Assembly (NCBI GenBank): GCA_009711615.1
Contig: VENI01000003.1
Coordinates: forward strand, 1 to 64,000
Source of the DNA: Bacillota bacterium
Lineage (GTDB): Bacteria > Bacillota > Desulfotomaculia > Desulfotomaculales > Desulfohalotomaculaceae
DNA length: 64,000 bases
Direction: 5' to 3'
A program made the position numbers and the translations under genes. Numbering within the stretch: position 1 is the first letter of the stretch; each line of letters begins with the position of its first letter. This document shows, piece by piece, positions 42,003 to 50,585 of this stretch. The notes under the pieces are model-generated. The model did no database searches, had not been told where the DNA came from, and worked only from the letters and a program-made list of their open reading frames with translations.

Positions 42003-42029
42003 ATTAACGTTATTAGTAGTCTTTGTCAA
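42001..42029 (-). promoter_or_regulatory. Promoter of the padR-efflux operon
   Basis: On the minus strand TTGACA (42029-42024), a 17-base spacer and TAATAT (42006-42001). The -10 box touches the palindromes that follow. Confidence 0.7.
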
Positions 42030-42118
42030 TACAATTTTACTGATCTTAAGAAAAAATTAACCATTTTAACACATTCATCATAAACTGTATTACCAAAAAA
42101 TGTTAGGAGTGTATAGTG

Positions 42119-42487
42119 ATGGAGAACAGGAAAGTTGACCAAAGGGAGTATGGTTATGGTTATGCTCATGTCCATGACCATACTGGGATAACCAGTTGTA
42201 ACGATAAACATTGTCATGTTCATCCTGGAGTGACTGGGCCTGCGATGCCTTGTGGGGATAGTCATTATCACAAAATAGTTGGTGCAACAACATTTCGAGA
42301 TAACCACTACCACGAATACAATGCTAAAACCAGTCCGGCAGTCCAGTTGCCAGGAGGTTATCATACTCACTATGGTGAATTTAAAACAACCTATGTTGAC
42401 GGGCACATTCATAATATTAAGGGATATATACAGGCAGTTATGGCTATGGATTACTGTGCAGGTTATGATACTAAAACCGAGGATTAA
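42119..42487 (+). CDS. YmaF-like His-rich protein
   Basis: A 122-residue protein with about 18 His, arranged in repeated short units such as YAHVHDHTG, HCHVHPG, DSHYHKI, DNHYHEYN, GYHTHYG and DGHIHNI. This pattern is that of YmaF-family proteins (Bacillus YmaF). Each unit places two His two residues apart, as in metal-binding strands. No signal peptide. Function is unknown; metal binding is inferred. ATG 42119 or GTG 42116 both suit the AGGAG upstream. Flanked by the divergent padR promoter and a terminator, so monocistronic. Confidence 0.8.
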   Translation: MENRKVDQREYGYGYAHVHDHTGITSCNDKHCHVHPGVTGPAMPCGDSHYHKIVGATTFRDNHYHEYNAKTSPAVQLPGGYHTHYGEFKTTYVDGHIHNIKGYIQAVMAMDYCAGYDTKTED

Positions 42488-42493
42488 CATCTT

Positions 42494-42523
42494 AAAAAAA
42501 GCCTAGCTTTGCTGGGCTTTTTT
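42494..42523 (+). terminator. Rho-independent terminator
   Basis: AAAAAAAGCCTAGC pairs with GCTGGGCTTTTTT (one mismatch), followed by the T-run. Ends the YmaF-like gene. Confidence 0.8.
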
Positions 42524-42595
42524 ACATATATATTATTTGTGGTTAGATTGCCAATAATAAGAATAAGATATTTCTGGAGGTAAAGGAGTTATTAC

Positions 42596-44221
42596 ATGAC
42601 AAAGGAACTTTCATCTGTGCCCTGGTGGAAAAAGGGAGTTATATATCAAATATATCCCAGAAGTTTTATGGATAGTAATAATGATGGCATAGGAGATATT
42701 AAAGGAATTATATCAAAATTGGACTACTTAAATGATGGAACCCCCAACTCCCTGGGTGTTGATGCAATATGGATATCTCCAATATATAAATCACCAATGA
42801 AAGATTTCGGATATGACATCAGTGATTATCAGGATATCGATAATATATTTGGCAACATAGATGATTTTAAACTACTGCTCCAAGAGGCACACAAACGGAA
42901 TATCAAAGTTATCATGGACCTTGTCATAAACCATACTTCTGATGAGCACCCCTGGTTTATAGAAGCAAGGAAAAGTAAGAATAACCCCAAAAGAGACTGG
43001 TATATATGGCATGACAACAAAGGGAAGAGACCCAGTAATTGGGTGGCATCATTTGAGATGAAAAATGCTTGGTGGCTTGATGAAAAAACAAACCAGTATT
43101 ATTTGGGTACATTTACAAGACACCAACCGGAATTGAACTGGAGAAACCCAGAATTAAAAGAGGCGGTTTATGACATGATCCGCCATTGGTTGGATATGGG
43201 GGTCGATGGCTTTAGAATGGATGTTGTCAACTGGTATATTAAAGATGACCAATACAGGAACAACCCGTGGAAACTATCCTTTAACCCCATTGATGTACAA
43301 AGACATATTTATGACAGAAACAGGCCGGAAACCCATGATATCTGCAAAGAAATAAGAGCAATAACTGACAAATATGCGGATAGAATGCTAGTTGGTGAAA
43401 TATATGCCAATGATGCCAGGGAAGCGGTGTCCTATCATGGTGTTGAAAATGACGAACTGCACATGGCCTTCAATTTCAGTTTTCTATTTCAAAGGTGGAG
43501 TGCCAGCGGTTTTTATAACAACATAATGGAATATTATAATTTACTGCCGGAAGATGCCTGGCCAAACTTTACGTTGAGTAACCATGATCAACCTAGGCAT
43601 TATTCCCGCTATAGAGAAGGTGAGTATACTGATGCCAAGGCAAAGGTTGCTGCAGCAATGCTTTTAACACTAAAAGGAACACCATTTATTTATTACGGTG
43701 AAGAGATTGGCATGGCCAGTGAAAAAATAGCCAAGAAAGACATTCAAGACCCATTAGGTAAAAAAGGATGGCCGATAATTAAGGGCAGGGATGATGCCAG
43801 AACCCCCATGCAGTGGGATGGTTCAGAACATGCAGGGTTTTCCGATCATCTACCTTGGCTAAGAGTGAATTCTGATTATAAACATAAGAATGTATCTGTC
43901 CAGAGTAAAGAAGAATACTCACTGCTTAATTTTTATAAGAAGCTAATTTGGTTAAGGAAAGTAAGTAATGCCCTTTCAGCTGGAGATATAGAGTTTTTAA
44001 TTAAAGAACCAGATAATGTTCTTGTCTATAAAAGAACATTTAGTAATGAAGAAGTAATTGTAGTTTTGAATTTTACCAGGAGCAAGCAAACTGTTAATCT
44101 AGATAAAGAAGGTAAAGTGCTTTTGGGTACACATAGATATGATGGGGAGAGAGTTAGTTTGAATAAATGGAAAATTTATCCTCTTGAGGTTTTGATATTG
44201 AAAAAGATAAGTAGTGTATGA
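42596..44221 (+). CDS. GH13 alpha-glucosidase (oligo-1,6-glucosidase type)
   Basis: A 541-residue cytosolic glycoside hydrolase of family GH13. Conserved regions: VIMDLVINHTSDEHPW, DGFRMDVVNWY with the nucleophile Asp, LVGEIYAND with the acid/base Glu and FTLSNHDQPRHYSRY with the third carboxylate. The N-terminal WWKKGVIYQIYPRSFMDSN is typical of MalL/TreC-like enzymes that cleave short alpha-glucosides to glucose. GGAGG lies upstream. It feeds glucose to the hexose module that starts 2.6 kb downstream, although it is transcribed separately. Confidence 0.93.
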   Translation: MTKELSSVPWWKKGVIYQIYPRSFMDSNNDGIGDIKGIISKLDYLNDGTPNSLGVDAIWISPIYKSPMKDFGYDISDYQDIDNIFGNIDDFKLLLQEAHKRNIKVIMDLVINHTSDEHPWFIEARKSKNNPKRDWYIWHDNKGKRPSNWVASFEMKNAWWLDEKTNQYYLGTFTRHQPELNWRNPELKEAVYDMIRHWLDMGVDGFRMDVVNWYIKDDQYRNNPWKLSFNPIDVQRHIYDRNRPETHDICKEIRAITDKYADRMLVGEIYANDAREAVSYHGVENDELHMAFNFSFLFQRWSASGFYNNIMEYYNLLPEDAWPNFTLSNHDQPRHYSRYREGEYTDAKAKVAAAMLLTLKGTPFIYYGEEIGMASEKIAKKDIQDPLGKKGWPIIKGRDDARTPMQWDGSEHAGFSDHLPWLRVNSDYKHKNVSVQSKEEYSLLNFYKKLIWLRKVSNALSAGDIEFLIKEPDNVLVYKRTFSNEEVIVVLNFTRSKQTVNLDKEGKVLLGTHRYDGERVSLNKWKIYPLEVLILKKISSV

Positions 44222-44250
44222 AAGAATGATAATGGCTATGATATACTTCT

Positions 44251-44286
44251 AAGGCCTTGGGCGCGGTTTTGTCGCGCCAAGGCCTT
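44251..44286. terminator. Bidirectional GC-rich hairpin
   Basis: AAGGCCTTGGGCGCG pairs with CGCGCCAAGGCCTT with one bulged base, between the convergent glucosidase and dehydrogenase genes. No long T-run. Confidence 0.6.
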
Positions 44287-44312
44287 CATATTAACATGCG
44301 TCCATTTGCTGT

Positions 44313-45371
44313 TTATTCTGGTTTTAATATAACTTTTATGGCTTCTCGGTTTTTCATCATTTTAAAACCTTTTTCCCAATCCGCGAGTGGGAGGTGATGT
44401 GTTATTAATGATTTCATATCGATTAAACCGGCCTCGATAAGTTTGATGCTATTCTTCCATGATGTGCTGTCATAACCAAAGTGTCCTTTAATACTAACCG
44501 ATTTATCAATTATTTTATTTAGGGAGAAATTAATCGGATTAGGGTCATAACCTACTTTAACAATTTCCCCACCATTTCTTACAACAGCCAGGGCTTGTTT
44601 TAATATTTCATTAGGACCGGCACAGTCAACCACCAGTGAAACCCCTTCTCCTTGCGTTATTTTATCAATGAAGTTTGAAACGTTTTCATCTTCAGAAACA
44701 ATAACATGGGTAGCACCTAATTGTTTAACTAGTTTAAAACGTTCCGGGTTATTCTTCCTGGCTACAACAATAATATTTGCTGCTCCAGATACCTTTGCTA
44801 TCTGGGTTGCGAAGAGCCCCAACGGGCCGAATCCAAAAATTACTACGTCTTCTCCTGGCATTAAATTGGATTCTTGAACAATGGCTTTATATGCATTGCA
44901 GCAGGGGTCCAATATGGCTGCTTCGGCAAATGAAACACTTTCTGGTATCGGGAATAAGCAGTTTGGAACCCGGTCCAGAATTTGTCCAGGAATTTTTACG
45001 TAACTGGTAAAACCTCCGTCCATGCCATAACCCAGCCCCAGCCTTTCCGGACATATTACATAATTGGCAGTGGAACACGCCTGACAACTGCCACAGACAT
45101 AGCCAGTGTTGTCAGAAACTACACGGTCACCAATATGCCAACCAGTTACATTTTTTCCAATCTTATTAACAACGCCAGAGAATTCATGTCCAAGAACCAC
45201 TGGAGGATTTAATCCCGCTGTATGAGTTCCGGCATCGAATGCTAAATCAGATCCACATATACCTGCTGCCTTTACCTCGATAAGTAGGTCATCGTCCCCG
45301 ATGGTTGGGACAGGAATATCCCGTAACTCGGTTTCGCCCTGGCCTAAGCCATACTTAACTATAGCTTTCAA
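44313..45371 (-). CDS. Zinc-dependent alcohol/polyol dehydrogenase
   Basis: A 352-residue medium-chain dehydrogenase. Catalytic zinc motif AGICGSDLAFD and GHEFSGVV; structural zinc cysteines in CGSCQACSTANYVIC; Rossmann loop GFGPLGLFATQIA. It resembles sorbitol and threonine dehydrogenases, which oxidise a secondary hydroxyl with NAD. It lies 22 bases downstream of the AGE-type epimerase gene and is probably co-transcribed, so a sugar or polyol produced by or feeding the epimerase is the likely substrate. Confidence 0.9.
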   Translation of the reverse strand: MKAIVKYGLGQGETELRDIPVPTIGDDDLLIEVKAAGICGSDLAFDAGTHTAGLNPPVVLGHEFSGVVNKIGKNVTGWHIGDRVVSDNTGYVCGSCQACSTANYVICPERLGLGYGMDGGFTSYVKIPGQILDRVPNCLFPIPESVSFAEAAILDPCCNAYKAIVQESNLMPGEDVVIFGFGPLGLFATQIAKVSGAANIIVVARKNNPERFKLVKQLGATHVIVSEDENVSNFIDKITQGEGVSLVVDCAGPNEILKQALAVVRNGGEIVKVGYDPNPINFSLNKIIDKSVSIKGHFGYDSTSWKNSIKLIEAGLIDMKSLITHHLPLADWEKGFKMMKNREAIKVILKPE

Positions 45372-45393
45372 AGTAATCCCCCTTAAATTGTAT

Positions 45394-46671
45394 TTAGTTC
45401 AATTGCTGAATTAATCTTTGTATTCTTTGAATGCACTCCAACATTGATCGGCCGCTATGGTACAAGGCCTTCCACGGATTACCAATGTTTGCGATTATTA
45501 CTTCGCCATCCTTTTTCAGCAGTTGTCTCCACTCGCCAACGTCATGGTTAATCATGTACTTGTTATCAAAATTCCAGGTCTTGAGGAAGGCATCAAAATA
45601 CTTTTCATCGCCTAATTTTTCATAAGCGTCCAAATAACCAACCAGCACTTCGGAATTTTGCCACCACTCTTTGTCGTTCACCAGGGCAGGGCCGTTGTGG
45701 GGCCCGTCCCGGAAAACGCCACCTAATTCGTGGTCAAAGCCGTAATTGAGGGAATGGTCAACCAATTTTTTGGTAATATCGTTATAGTAATCAAATGGTT
45801 TATTGAGAACCTCACCGGCACGATTTAAGAGCCAACTTAATTCCACATTATGGCCATAGGATGTGGTGTCCATGGGCTGGTCAATCGTTTCTCCAGCTCC
45901 CCGTTCGGCATTCCATGTTCTTCTGATGTTAATGGCCGGAATGGGGTTAAAAGCTAAATCAAACTGGTTAAGTGCACAGCCTTTTTCCATGTCTATCATG
46001 TGATGTTTAATTACAGCTATCACTTCTGCCAGTTTGCGCCTGTGGATTTGTTTGTTTGAGCATTGGGCCAGGGTGGTGAACGCCTCCATTAAGTGCATGT
46101 GAATGTCTAGCGATTTTCTGTCACCGGCTGCAAACCCTGGTTCTGATGGGTTCCAGTCTTTTTCCAGGTTTTCGTAATAGCCACCATGGTATGTATCGGC
46201 ACAATATTTTTGTAGCAGGTCAAAGGTTTGTTCTGCATATTTTAAGCCAATGGGGTCACCGGTGGCCAGTGTGTATTCAGCTAAAGCATAGATGGCAAAA
46301 CTTTGCCCATATACTACCTTGCCGTCATCGATTAAGGTGCCATCTTGCTTTGTTTTCCAGTACCAGCCGCCGTCTTGCTTGTCCCAAAAGTGTCTAATAA
46401 AGAAATCTACACCTTGTTTTGCGTCTTTCATTAAAACTTTATTTTCGGGGTAGGCTCTATAAAATGCTGACAACCCCCATATCATTCTGGTTTGGGTTAC
46501 TATGTACTTGTCGGTGCCACCAGTGGGTTTGCCATCCTCATCAAAGTTGGTGAGGTAACCGCCGTGTTTATTGTCTATCCCGTTTTGAAGCCAAAAGGGA
46601 ATAATGCCATTTTCAAGGTGTGACGAGATTTCATGCAAAGCTTTTTCCATGTTTATTTTTAACTGACTCAT
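45394..46671 (-). CDS. AGE-family epimerase/isomerase
   Basis: A 425-residue (alpha/alpha)6-barrel enzyme of the N-acylglucosamine 2-epimerase superfamily: WLQNGIDNKHGGYLTNFDEDG, TQTRMIWGLSAFYRAYP, HGGYYENLEKDW, MDTTSYGHNVELSWLL and GGVFRDGPHNG. Members epimerise or isomerise free sugars (cellobiose 2-epimerase, mannose isomerase). The HGGY/GHNVE pattern resembles the cellobiose/mannobiose branch. ATG 46671 follows AAAGGAG; the longer ATG at 46716 is unlikely. It faces away from the deoR operon and shares with it a 14-base repeat in the intergenic region. Confidence 0.88.
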   Translation of the reverse strand: MSQLKINMEKALHEISSHLENGIIPFWLQNGIDNKHGGYLTNFDEDGKPTGGTDKYIVTQTRMIWGLSAFYRAYPENKVLMKDAKQGVDFFIRHFWDKQDGGWYWKTKQDGTLIDDGKVVYGQSFAIYALAEYTLATGDPIGLKYAEQTFDLLQKYCADTYHGGYYENLEKDWNPSEPGFAAGDRKSLDIHMHLMEAFTTLAQCSNKQIHRRKLAEVIAVIKHHMIDMEKGCALNQFDLAFNPIPAINIRRTWNAERGAGETIDQPMDTTSYGHNVELSWLLNRAGEVLNKPFDYYNDITKKLVDHSLNYGFDHELGGVFRDGPHNGPALVNDKEWWQNSEVLVGYLDAYEKLGDEKYFDAFLKTWNFDNKYMINHDVGEWRQLLKKDGEVIIANIGNPWKALYHSGRSMLECIQRIQRLIQQLN

Positions 46672-46692
46672 GTTAAGACTCCTTTCAATAAT

Positions 46693-46706
46693 GAAACCAA
46701 ACAAAA
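46693..46706. repeat. Copy 1 of a 14-base operator-like repeat
   Basis: GAAACCAAACAAAA lies just downstream of the epimerase promoter and is repeated exactly at 46828-46841. Likely a DeoR-family binding site. Confidence 0.5.
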
Positions 46707-46718
46707 CTTTATGCAATT

Positions 46719-46748
46719 ATTATAACAGTAAAATTAATAAATTGACAA
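46719..46748 (-). promoter_or_regulatory. Promoter of the epimerase-dehydrogenase genes
   Basis: On the minus strand TTGTCA (46748-46743), an 18-base spacer and TATAAT (46724-46719). Confidence 0.6.
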
Positions 46749-46827
46749 TTCAAAAGATTAAAAAACTCTATTTTTATAAAGGAATAAAAGAAAAAACCAC
46801 GAATAAATTATACAAACGAAACAAAAC

Positions 46828-46841
46828 GAAACCAAACAAAA
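46828..46841. repeat. Copy 2 of the 14-base operator-like repeat
   Basis: An exact GAAACCAAACAAAA copy, preceded by the related CGAAACAAAACG at 46817-46828. It lies in the leader of the deoR operon. Together the copies suggest repression of both divergent units by the DeoR-type product. Confidence 0.5.
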
Positions 46842-46894
46842 TAACATTGAAAGGCGGTGATATTATCTTTAAAGATGAATCCTCTGGAGGAAAA

Positions 46895-47659
46895 GTGCCA
46901 AGTGCTATTAGATATAAAGAGATTATTGATTTATTAAGAAGAGAAAAAACTGTTAGCGTTACCACTTTGAGTTCTATTTTTAAGGTTTCTGAAGTGACCA
47001 TTAGAAAAGACTTAGAAAAATTAGAAAACGACGGTTTGTTAATCCGCAGCCATGGCGGAGCGGTGCTTAATGAAAAATTGGAGACCGAACCGTCCTTTGG
47101 CGAAAAAGAGGATATATATATAGAAGAAAAAGTCTCCATAGCTGCTGAGGCAGCAAAATTAATTACAGATAATATGACCATAGCTCTTAATGCAGGAACT
47201 ACCACAACCCATATAGCCAGAAAAATAAGGGATCGAAAAAATCTTAATGTTGTTACCAATGCCATAAATATTGCTTGGGATTTAATGTCTGCTCCTGGAG
47301 TTAATGTATTTTTGACTGGCGGAAATCTACGGTCTAAATCCTATGCACTGGTAGGCAAGATGGAACAGCAGTCTCTACATGGTATCTTTGTTGATATGGC
47401 TTTCATTGGGGTGAATGGTGTGGATCTCAAACAGGGATTAACTACCCCCAATATTGACGAAGCATTAGCTAATCAATCAATCATCGAAGCGGCCAATAAA
47501 TTAGTTATTGTAGCTGATCATAGTAAATTTAATTGCGTTACTTTTTCCTTAATTACCACCATAGACAAAATAGACGTGTTAATTACCGATCCCAAGGCCC
47601 CTGAAGACCAACTGCAAACTTTGCAGAATATGGGAAAAACGATAATAACATCTAATTAA
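46895..47659 (+). CDS. DeoR-family transcriptional regulator
   Basis: About 254 residues: an N-terminal DeoR helix-turn-helix (RYKEIIDLLRREKTVSVTTL, then VSEVTIRKDLEKLENDGLL, IRSHGGAVL) and the sugar-phosphate-sensing DeoRC domain (LNAGTTTTHIARKI, FIGVNGVDLKQGLTTPN, VADHSKFN). The open frame extends far upstream, but that part is the AT-rich operator region. GTG 46895, close behind GGAGG, gives a normal family N-terminus. An ATC at 46865 behind AAAGGCGGTG is a less orthodox option. It heads the aldolase-isomerase-kinase operon. Confidence 0.88.
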   Translation: MPSAIRYKEIIDLLRREKTVSVTTLSSIFKVSEVTIRKDLEKLENDGLLIRSHGGAVLNEKLETEPSFGEKEDIYIEEKVSIAAEAAKLITDNMTIALNAGTTTTHIARKIRDRKNLNVVTNAINIAWDLMSAPGVNVFLTGGNLRSKSYALVGKMEQQSLHGIFVDMAFIGVNGVDLKQGLTTPNIDEALANQSIIEAANKLVIVADHSKFNCVTFSLITTIDKIDVLITDPKAPEDQLQTLQNMGKTIITSN

Positions 47660-47684
47660 TGTGAGTATAAGGGAGGGGCAAAAT

Positions 47685-48539
47685 TTGTCCAAGGCATCAT
47701 TAAAACAGTTATTAGAGCGTGCCGCCAGTGACGGGTATGCGGTGGGAGCATTTAATATGCATACATTAGAGTCTATGCAGGCCATTGTGGCAGCGGCTGA
47801 ATCCCAAAGGGCACCGTTGATTTTGCAAATTAATGAGAGCTCAATTAAATATGCAGGGGCAAGGTACTTGGCAGCTTTGGCCAGGGTAGCGGCAGATTTA
47901 ACAGATATTCCTGTGGCTATACACTTGGATCACGGTAGAGATTTTAATGTAATAGTACAATGTATTAGACATGGATTTACCTCGGTAATGATTGATGCAT
48001 CTAAATTACCGCTTGCTGATAATATTTCTGAAGTTAGGGAAATAGTAAAAATAGCCCATGCTGCTGGGGTTGATGTGGAGGCGGAGTTGGGTCGTGTTGG
48101 TGGGACTGAAGATGATATTTCTGTCAGTGAACAAGAAGCAGGTTTGACAGACCCCAATGAAGCCCAAGAGTTTGTAGCTGAAACAGGAGTTGATGCTTTG
48201 GCAGTGGCCATTGGTACTGCACACGGTGTATACCGTGGGGAACCAAAGCTGAATTATTCTTTGTTGTCTGAACTGCGACAAAGGCTTGAGGTACCATTGG
48301 TTCTACATGGCGGCTCGGGTGTTCCAGACCAATCGATTAAAAAGTGTATTGAACTGGGGATTAGCAAAATAAATATCTCTACCGAGCTGAAAATTCCCTT
48401 TGCAGCTAAATTGCGTGATACTTTAGCCGCGGCACCGAATGAATTTGACCCACGAAAAATTTTAGGGCCCACAAGGGATGCGGTTAGTGAAGTGGTTATT
48501 AATAAAATTAAGTTGCTCGGGTGTGGTGGCCAGTGTTAG
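47685..48539 (+). CDS. Class II fructose/tagatose-bisphosphate aldolase
   Basis: A 284-residue zinc aldolase that splits ketose-1,6-bisphosphate into dihydroxyacetone phosphate and glyceraldehyde-3-phosphate. Catalytic Asp and zinc His lie in IPVAIHLDHGRDF; further ligands in VDVEAELGRVGGTED, GTAHGVYRGEP and LVLHGGSGVPD. TTG 47685 behind GGGAGGGG is preferred to an in-frame GTG at 47661. Second gene of the DeoR operon. FbaA and GatY/KbaY types cannot be separated confidently by eye. Confidence 0.92.
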   Translation: MSKASLKQLLERAASDGYAVGAFNMHTLESMQAIVAAAESQRAPLILQINESSIKYAGARYLAALARVAADLTDIPVAIHLDHGRDFNVIVQCIRHGFTSVMIDASKLPLADNISEVREIVKIAHAAGVDVEAELGRVGGTEDDISVSEQEAGLTDPNEAQEFVAETGVDALAVAIGTAHGVYRGEPKLNYSLLSELRQRLEVPLVLHGGSGVPDQSIKKCIELGISKINISTELKIPFAAKLRDTLAAAPNEFDPRKILGPTRDAVSEVVINKIKLLGCGGQC

Positions 48540-48564
48540 CAAGTATTTGAAGGAGGAAGTAATT

Positions 48565-49641
48565 ATGAAATCAATTCTAGAAAATAAAGAAGCTTATTCT
48601 AAACTGGATAGTGAAAATGTGCTGGACCTAACCGTTAACTATCATCAGCAATTTGCCACGGGTTTAAGGTTAGCAGAAGAGCAGTTTAAACCAAATGAGT
48701 TAGAAAAAGATATAGATAAAATTGTTGTATTCGGTACCGGTGGCGGGTCGGCGGCCAGTGGTTATCTTTTAAAATCTTTCCTGTTTGACAAATGTAAGCT
48801 GCCGGTATTAGTTTATCAAGGCTATGATGTACCGGAATTTATCGATGAAAAGACATTGATCTTTGTAACCAGTTATTCAGGCAATACCGAAGAAACCCTA
48901 TCTGCATACCAAAAAGCATTGGCTAAAAGCCCTTACTGTGTAATAATCTCAACCGGTGGCAAAATCTCCGAAACAGCCCGGCAAAATCAGCACCCGGTAA
49001 TTGAAATTCCAACTGGGATTGCCCCACGGGCTGCGCTGGGTTATATTGTTATACCTATGCTGGTGGTACTAGAAAAGCTACGCTTAATACCTTCGGTTCG
49101 AAACCAAATAAAAGAAACTATTTCGTTATTGAAAGAATTATCCACTCAATATGCTCCTGATGTTCCGCTGGAAGGCAATTTAGCAAAACAAACTGCCCAA
49201 AAATTGCACGGAAAGATTCCTTTGGTTTACGGAACTCTTGAGTTAATGGAGGCGGTTGCTTGGAGATGGAAACGTCAGCTAGGTGAGAACAGCAAGGCAT
49301 TGGCCTTTTTTAACACCATACCGATGCTGCATCATGACGAAATTGTAGGCTGGGATGATTCTAATCCATTGACCGAGCATTTTGCAGTGATCTTTGTTAG
49401 TGATACAGCCGACGATGAAAAGATAAAGAAGAGAACACAAATTACCACAGAGATTTTAGCCGATCGGGCTGGAGAAGTAATAAATGTCAGTTCCCGTGGT
49501 GAAAGTGAGTTGGCTCGCATGTTCTCTTTGGTGTATCTTGGCGATTTTGTTTCAATCTACTTGCCGATGCTAAAGAACGTCGACCCTTCACCCGTAGACT
49601 TTATTGTATTATTTAAACAAAAGATGGGTCAAAAGGTATGA
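48565..49641 (+). CDS. SIS-domain phosphosugar isomerase (PGI/PMI type)
   Basis: A 358-residue protein with two SIS domains: VVFGTGGGSAASGYLL, FVTSYSGNTEETLSAY, VIISTGGKISETA and IEIPTGIAPRAALGYIVIPML. Length and the PRAALGY segment match the bifunctional phosphoglucose/phosphomannose isomerase family, which interconverts glucose-6-P or mannose-6-P with fructose-6-P. ATG 48565 follows AAGGAGGAAG. Its stop overlaps the PfkB gene by four bases. In the operon it would link the ROK kinase product to the PfkB kinase. Confidence 0.88.
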   Translation: MKSILENKEAYSKLDSENVLDLTVNYHQQFATGLRLAEEQFKPNELEKDIDKIVVFGTGGGSAASGYLLKSFLFDKCKLPVLVYQGYDVPEFIDEKTLIFVTSYSGNTEETLSAYQKALAKSPYCVIISTGGKISETARQNQHPVIEIPTGIAPRAALGYIVIPMLVVLEKLRLIPSVRNQIKETISLLKELSTQYAPDVPLEGNLAKQTAQKLHGKIPLVYGTLELMEAVAWRWKRQLGENSKALAFFNTIPMLHHDEIVGWDDSNPLTEHFAVIFVSDTADDEKIKKRTQITTEILADRAGEVINVSSRGESELARMFSLVYLGDFVSIYLPMLKNVDPSPVDFIVLFKQKMGQKV

Positions 49642-50585
49642 TTGCCACAGTTACCTTGAATGCTGCCCTGGACAAGTCCTACCAGGTTGAAAACTTTTGC
49701 TTGGATAAGGTTAACCGAGTAAAGGATGTGGTAGCAGTGCCTGGTGGCAAGGGTGTAAATGTGGCTAAGGTTGCTAACACTTTAGGCCGTGAGGTGACTG
49801 CATCTGGTTTTTTGGGTGGTTCAAATGGTAGGTATATTGACCAATGCTTATTAAAGTTAGGAATATACAGTGACTTTGTTTGGGTGAAAGGAGATACCCG
49901 AGAAACAATTGCCATAATTGATAAAGGGCAAAAGACCCAAACGGAACTATTGGAACCTGGTCCGGTTATTTCTCAAACAGAATCTGAAAGTATGAAGATT
50001 AAAGTTCAGGCATTGGCTCACAAAAGCAACGTGATTGTTTTTTCGGGCAGCATGCCTAGGGGGTTAGAACCAGGTTTTTATGCTAAGATATTGCAAATAG
50101 CCAAAGATGCCGGCGTTTTAACAATTCTTGACACCAGTGGTCAAAGTTTAAGTAAAGGTCTAAGTGCTGCTCCTTTTATGTGTAAGCCAAATATAGATGA
50201 GATTAGCCATCTCTTAGGGTATACCCCTTCTTCTACCAGTGAACTGGTAAGTGCTGCAAAGCACATATTAGAAAATGGAGTGGAGTTGGCCGTAGTCTCC
50301 TTGGGCAAAGATGGCGCATTGGCTGTAACAGAAAAATTTGTCTGGCAGATAACATTACCTTCTATCCAGGTTGTGAATACCGTTGGCTGTGGAGATGCTC
50401 TGGTGGCTGGGTGCGCAGCTTATTTTGATAAATTAAATAGTAATCCTTGTGGCTTAGATATAGAAAATGCCTTGCGGTTGGGTACTGCAGCAGCATTGTC
50501 TAATGCTCTTAGTCCATGGGCAGGGGAAGTTAAAAACCACGAGGTAAAAGACTTTACTGCTATGTTGGGTGTGAAAAAACTATGA
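49638..50585 (+). CDS. PfkB-family phosphofructokinase (FruK/LacC type)
   Basis: A 315-residue ribokinase-fold kinase. TLNAALDKSYQVENF at the N-terminus and VPGGKGVNVAKVANTLG are typical of 1-phosphofructokinase/tagatose-6-phosphate kinase; the catalytic segment is NTVGCGDALVAG, with the Asp base after GCG. It phosphorylates a ketose phosphate to a bisphosphate, which the operon's aldolase can cleave. ATG overlaps the isomerase stop by four bases, and its stop overlaps the ROK start by four. Confidence 0.9.
   Translation: MIATVTLNAALDKSYQVENFCLDKVNRVKDVVAVPGGKGVNVAKVANTLGREVTASGFLGGSNGRYIDQCLLKLGIYSDFVWVKGDTRETIAIIDKGQKTQTELLEPGPVISQTESESMKIKVQALAHKSNVIVFSGSMPRGLEPGFYAKILQIAKDAGVLTILDTSGQSLSKGLSAAPFMCKPNIDEISHLLGYTPSSTSELVSAAKHILENGVELAVVSLGKDGALAVTEKFVWQITLPSIQVVNTVGCGDALVAGCAAYFDKLNSNPCGLDIENALRLGTAAALSNALSPWAGEVKNHEVKDFTAMLGVKKL

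Noticed and set aside
42026-42490. Long open frame on the minus strand opposite the YmaF-like gene
   Set aside because: It mirrors the His-rich coding frame, has no ribosome site, and runs into the padR promoter; the plus-strand frame has clear repeated metal-binding units.
46670-46894. N-terminal extension of the DeoR protein
   Set aside because: The Lys/Asn-rich extension is translated promoter and operator DNA, with no family match and no ribosome site at its start.
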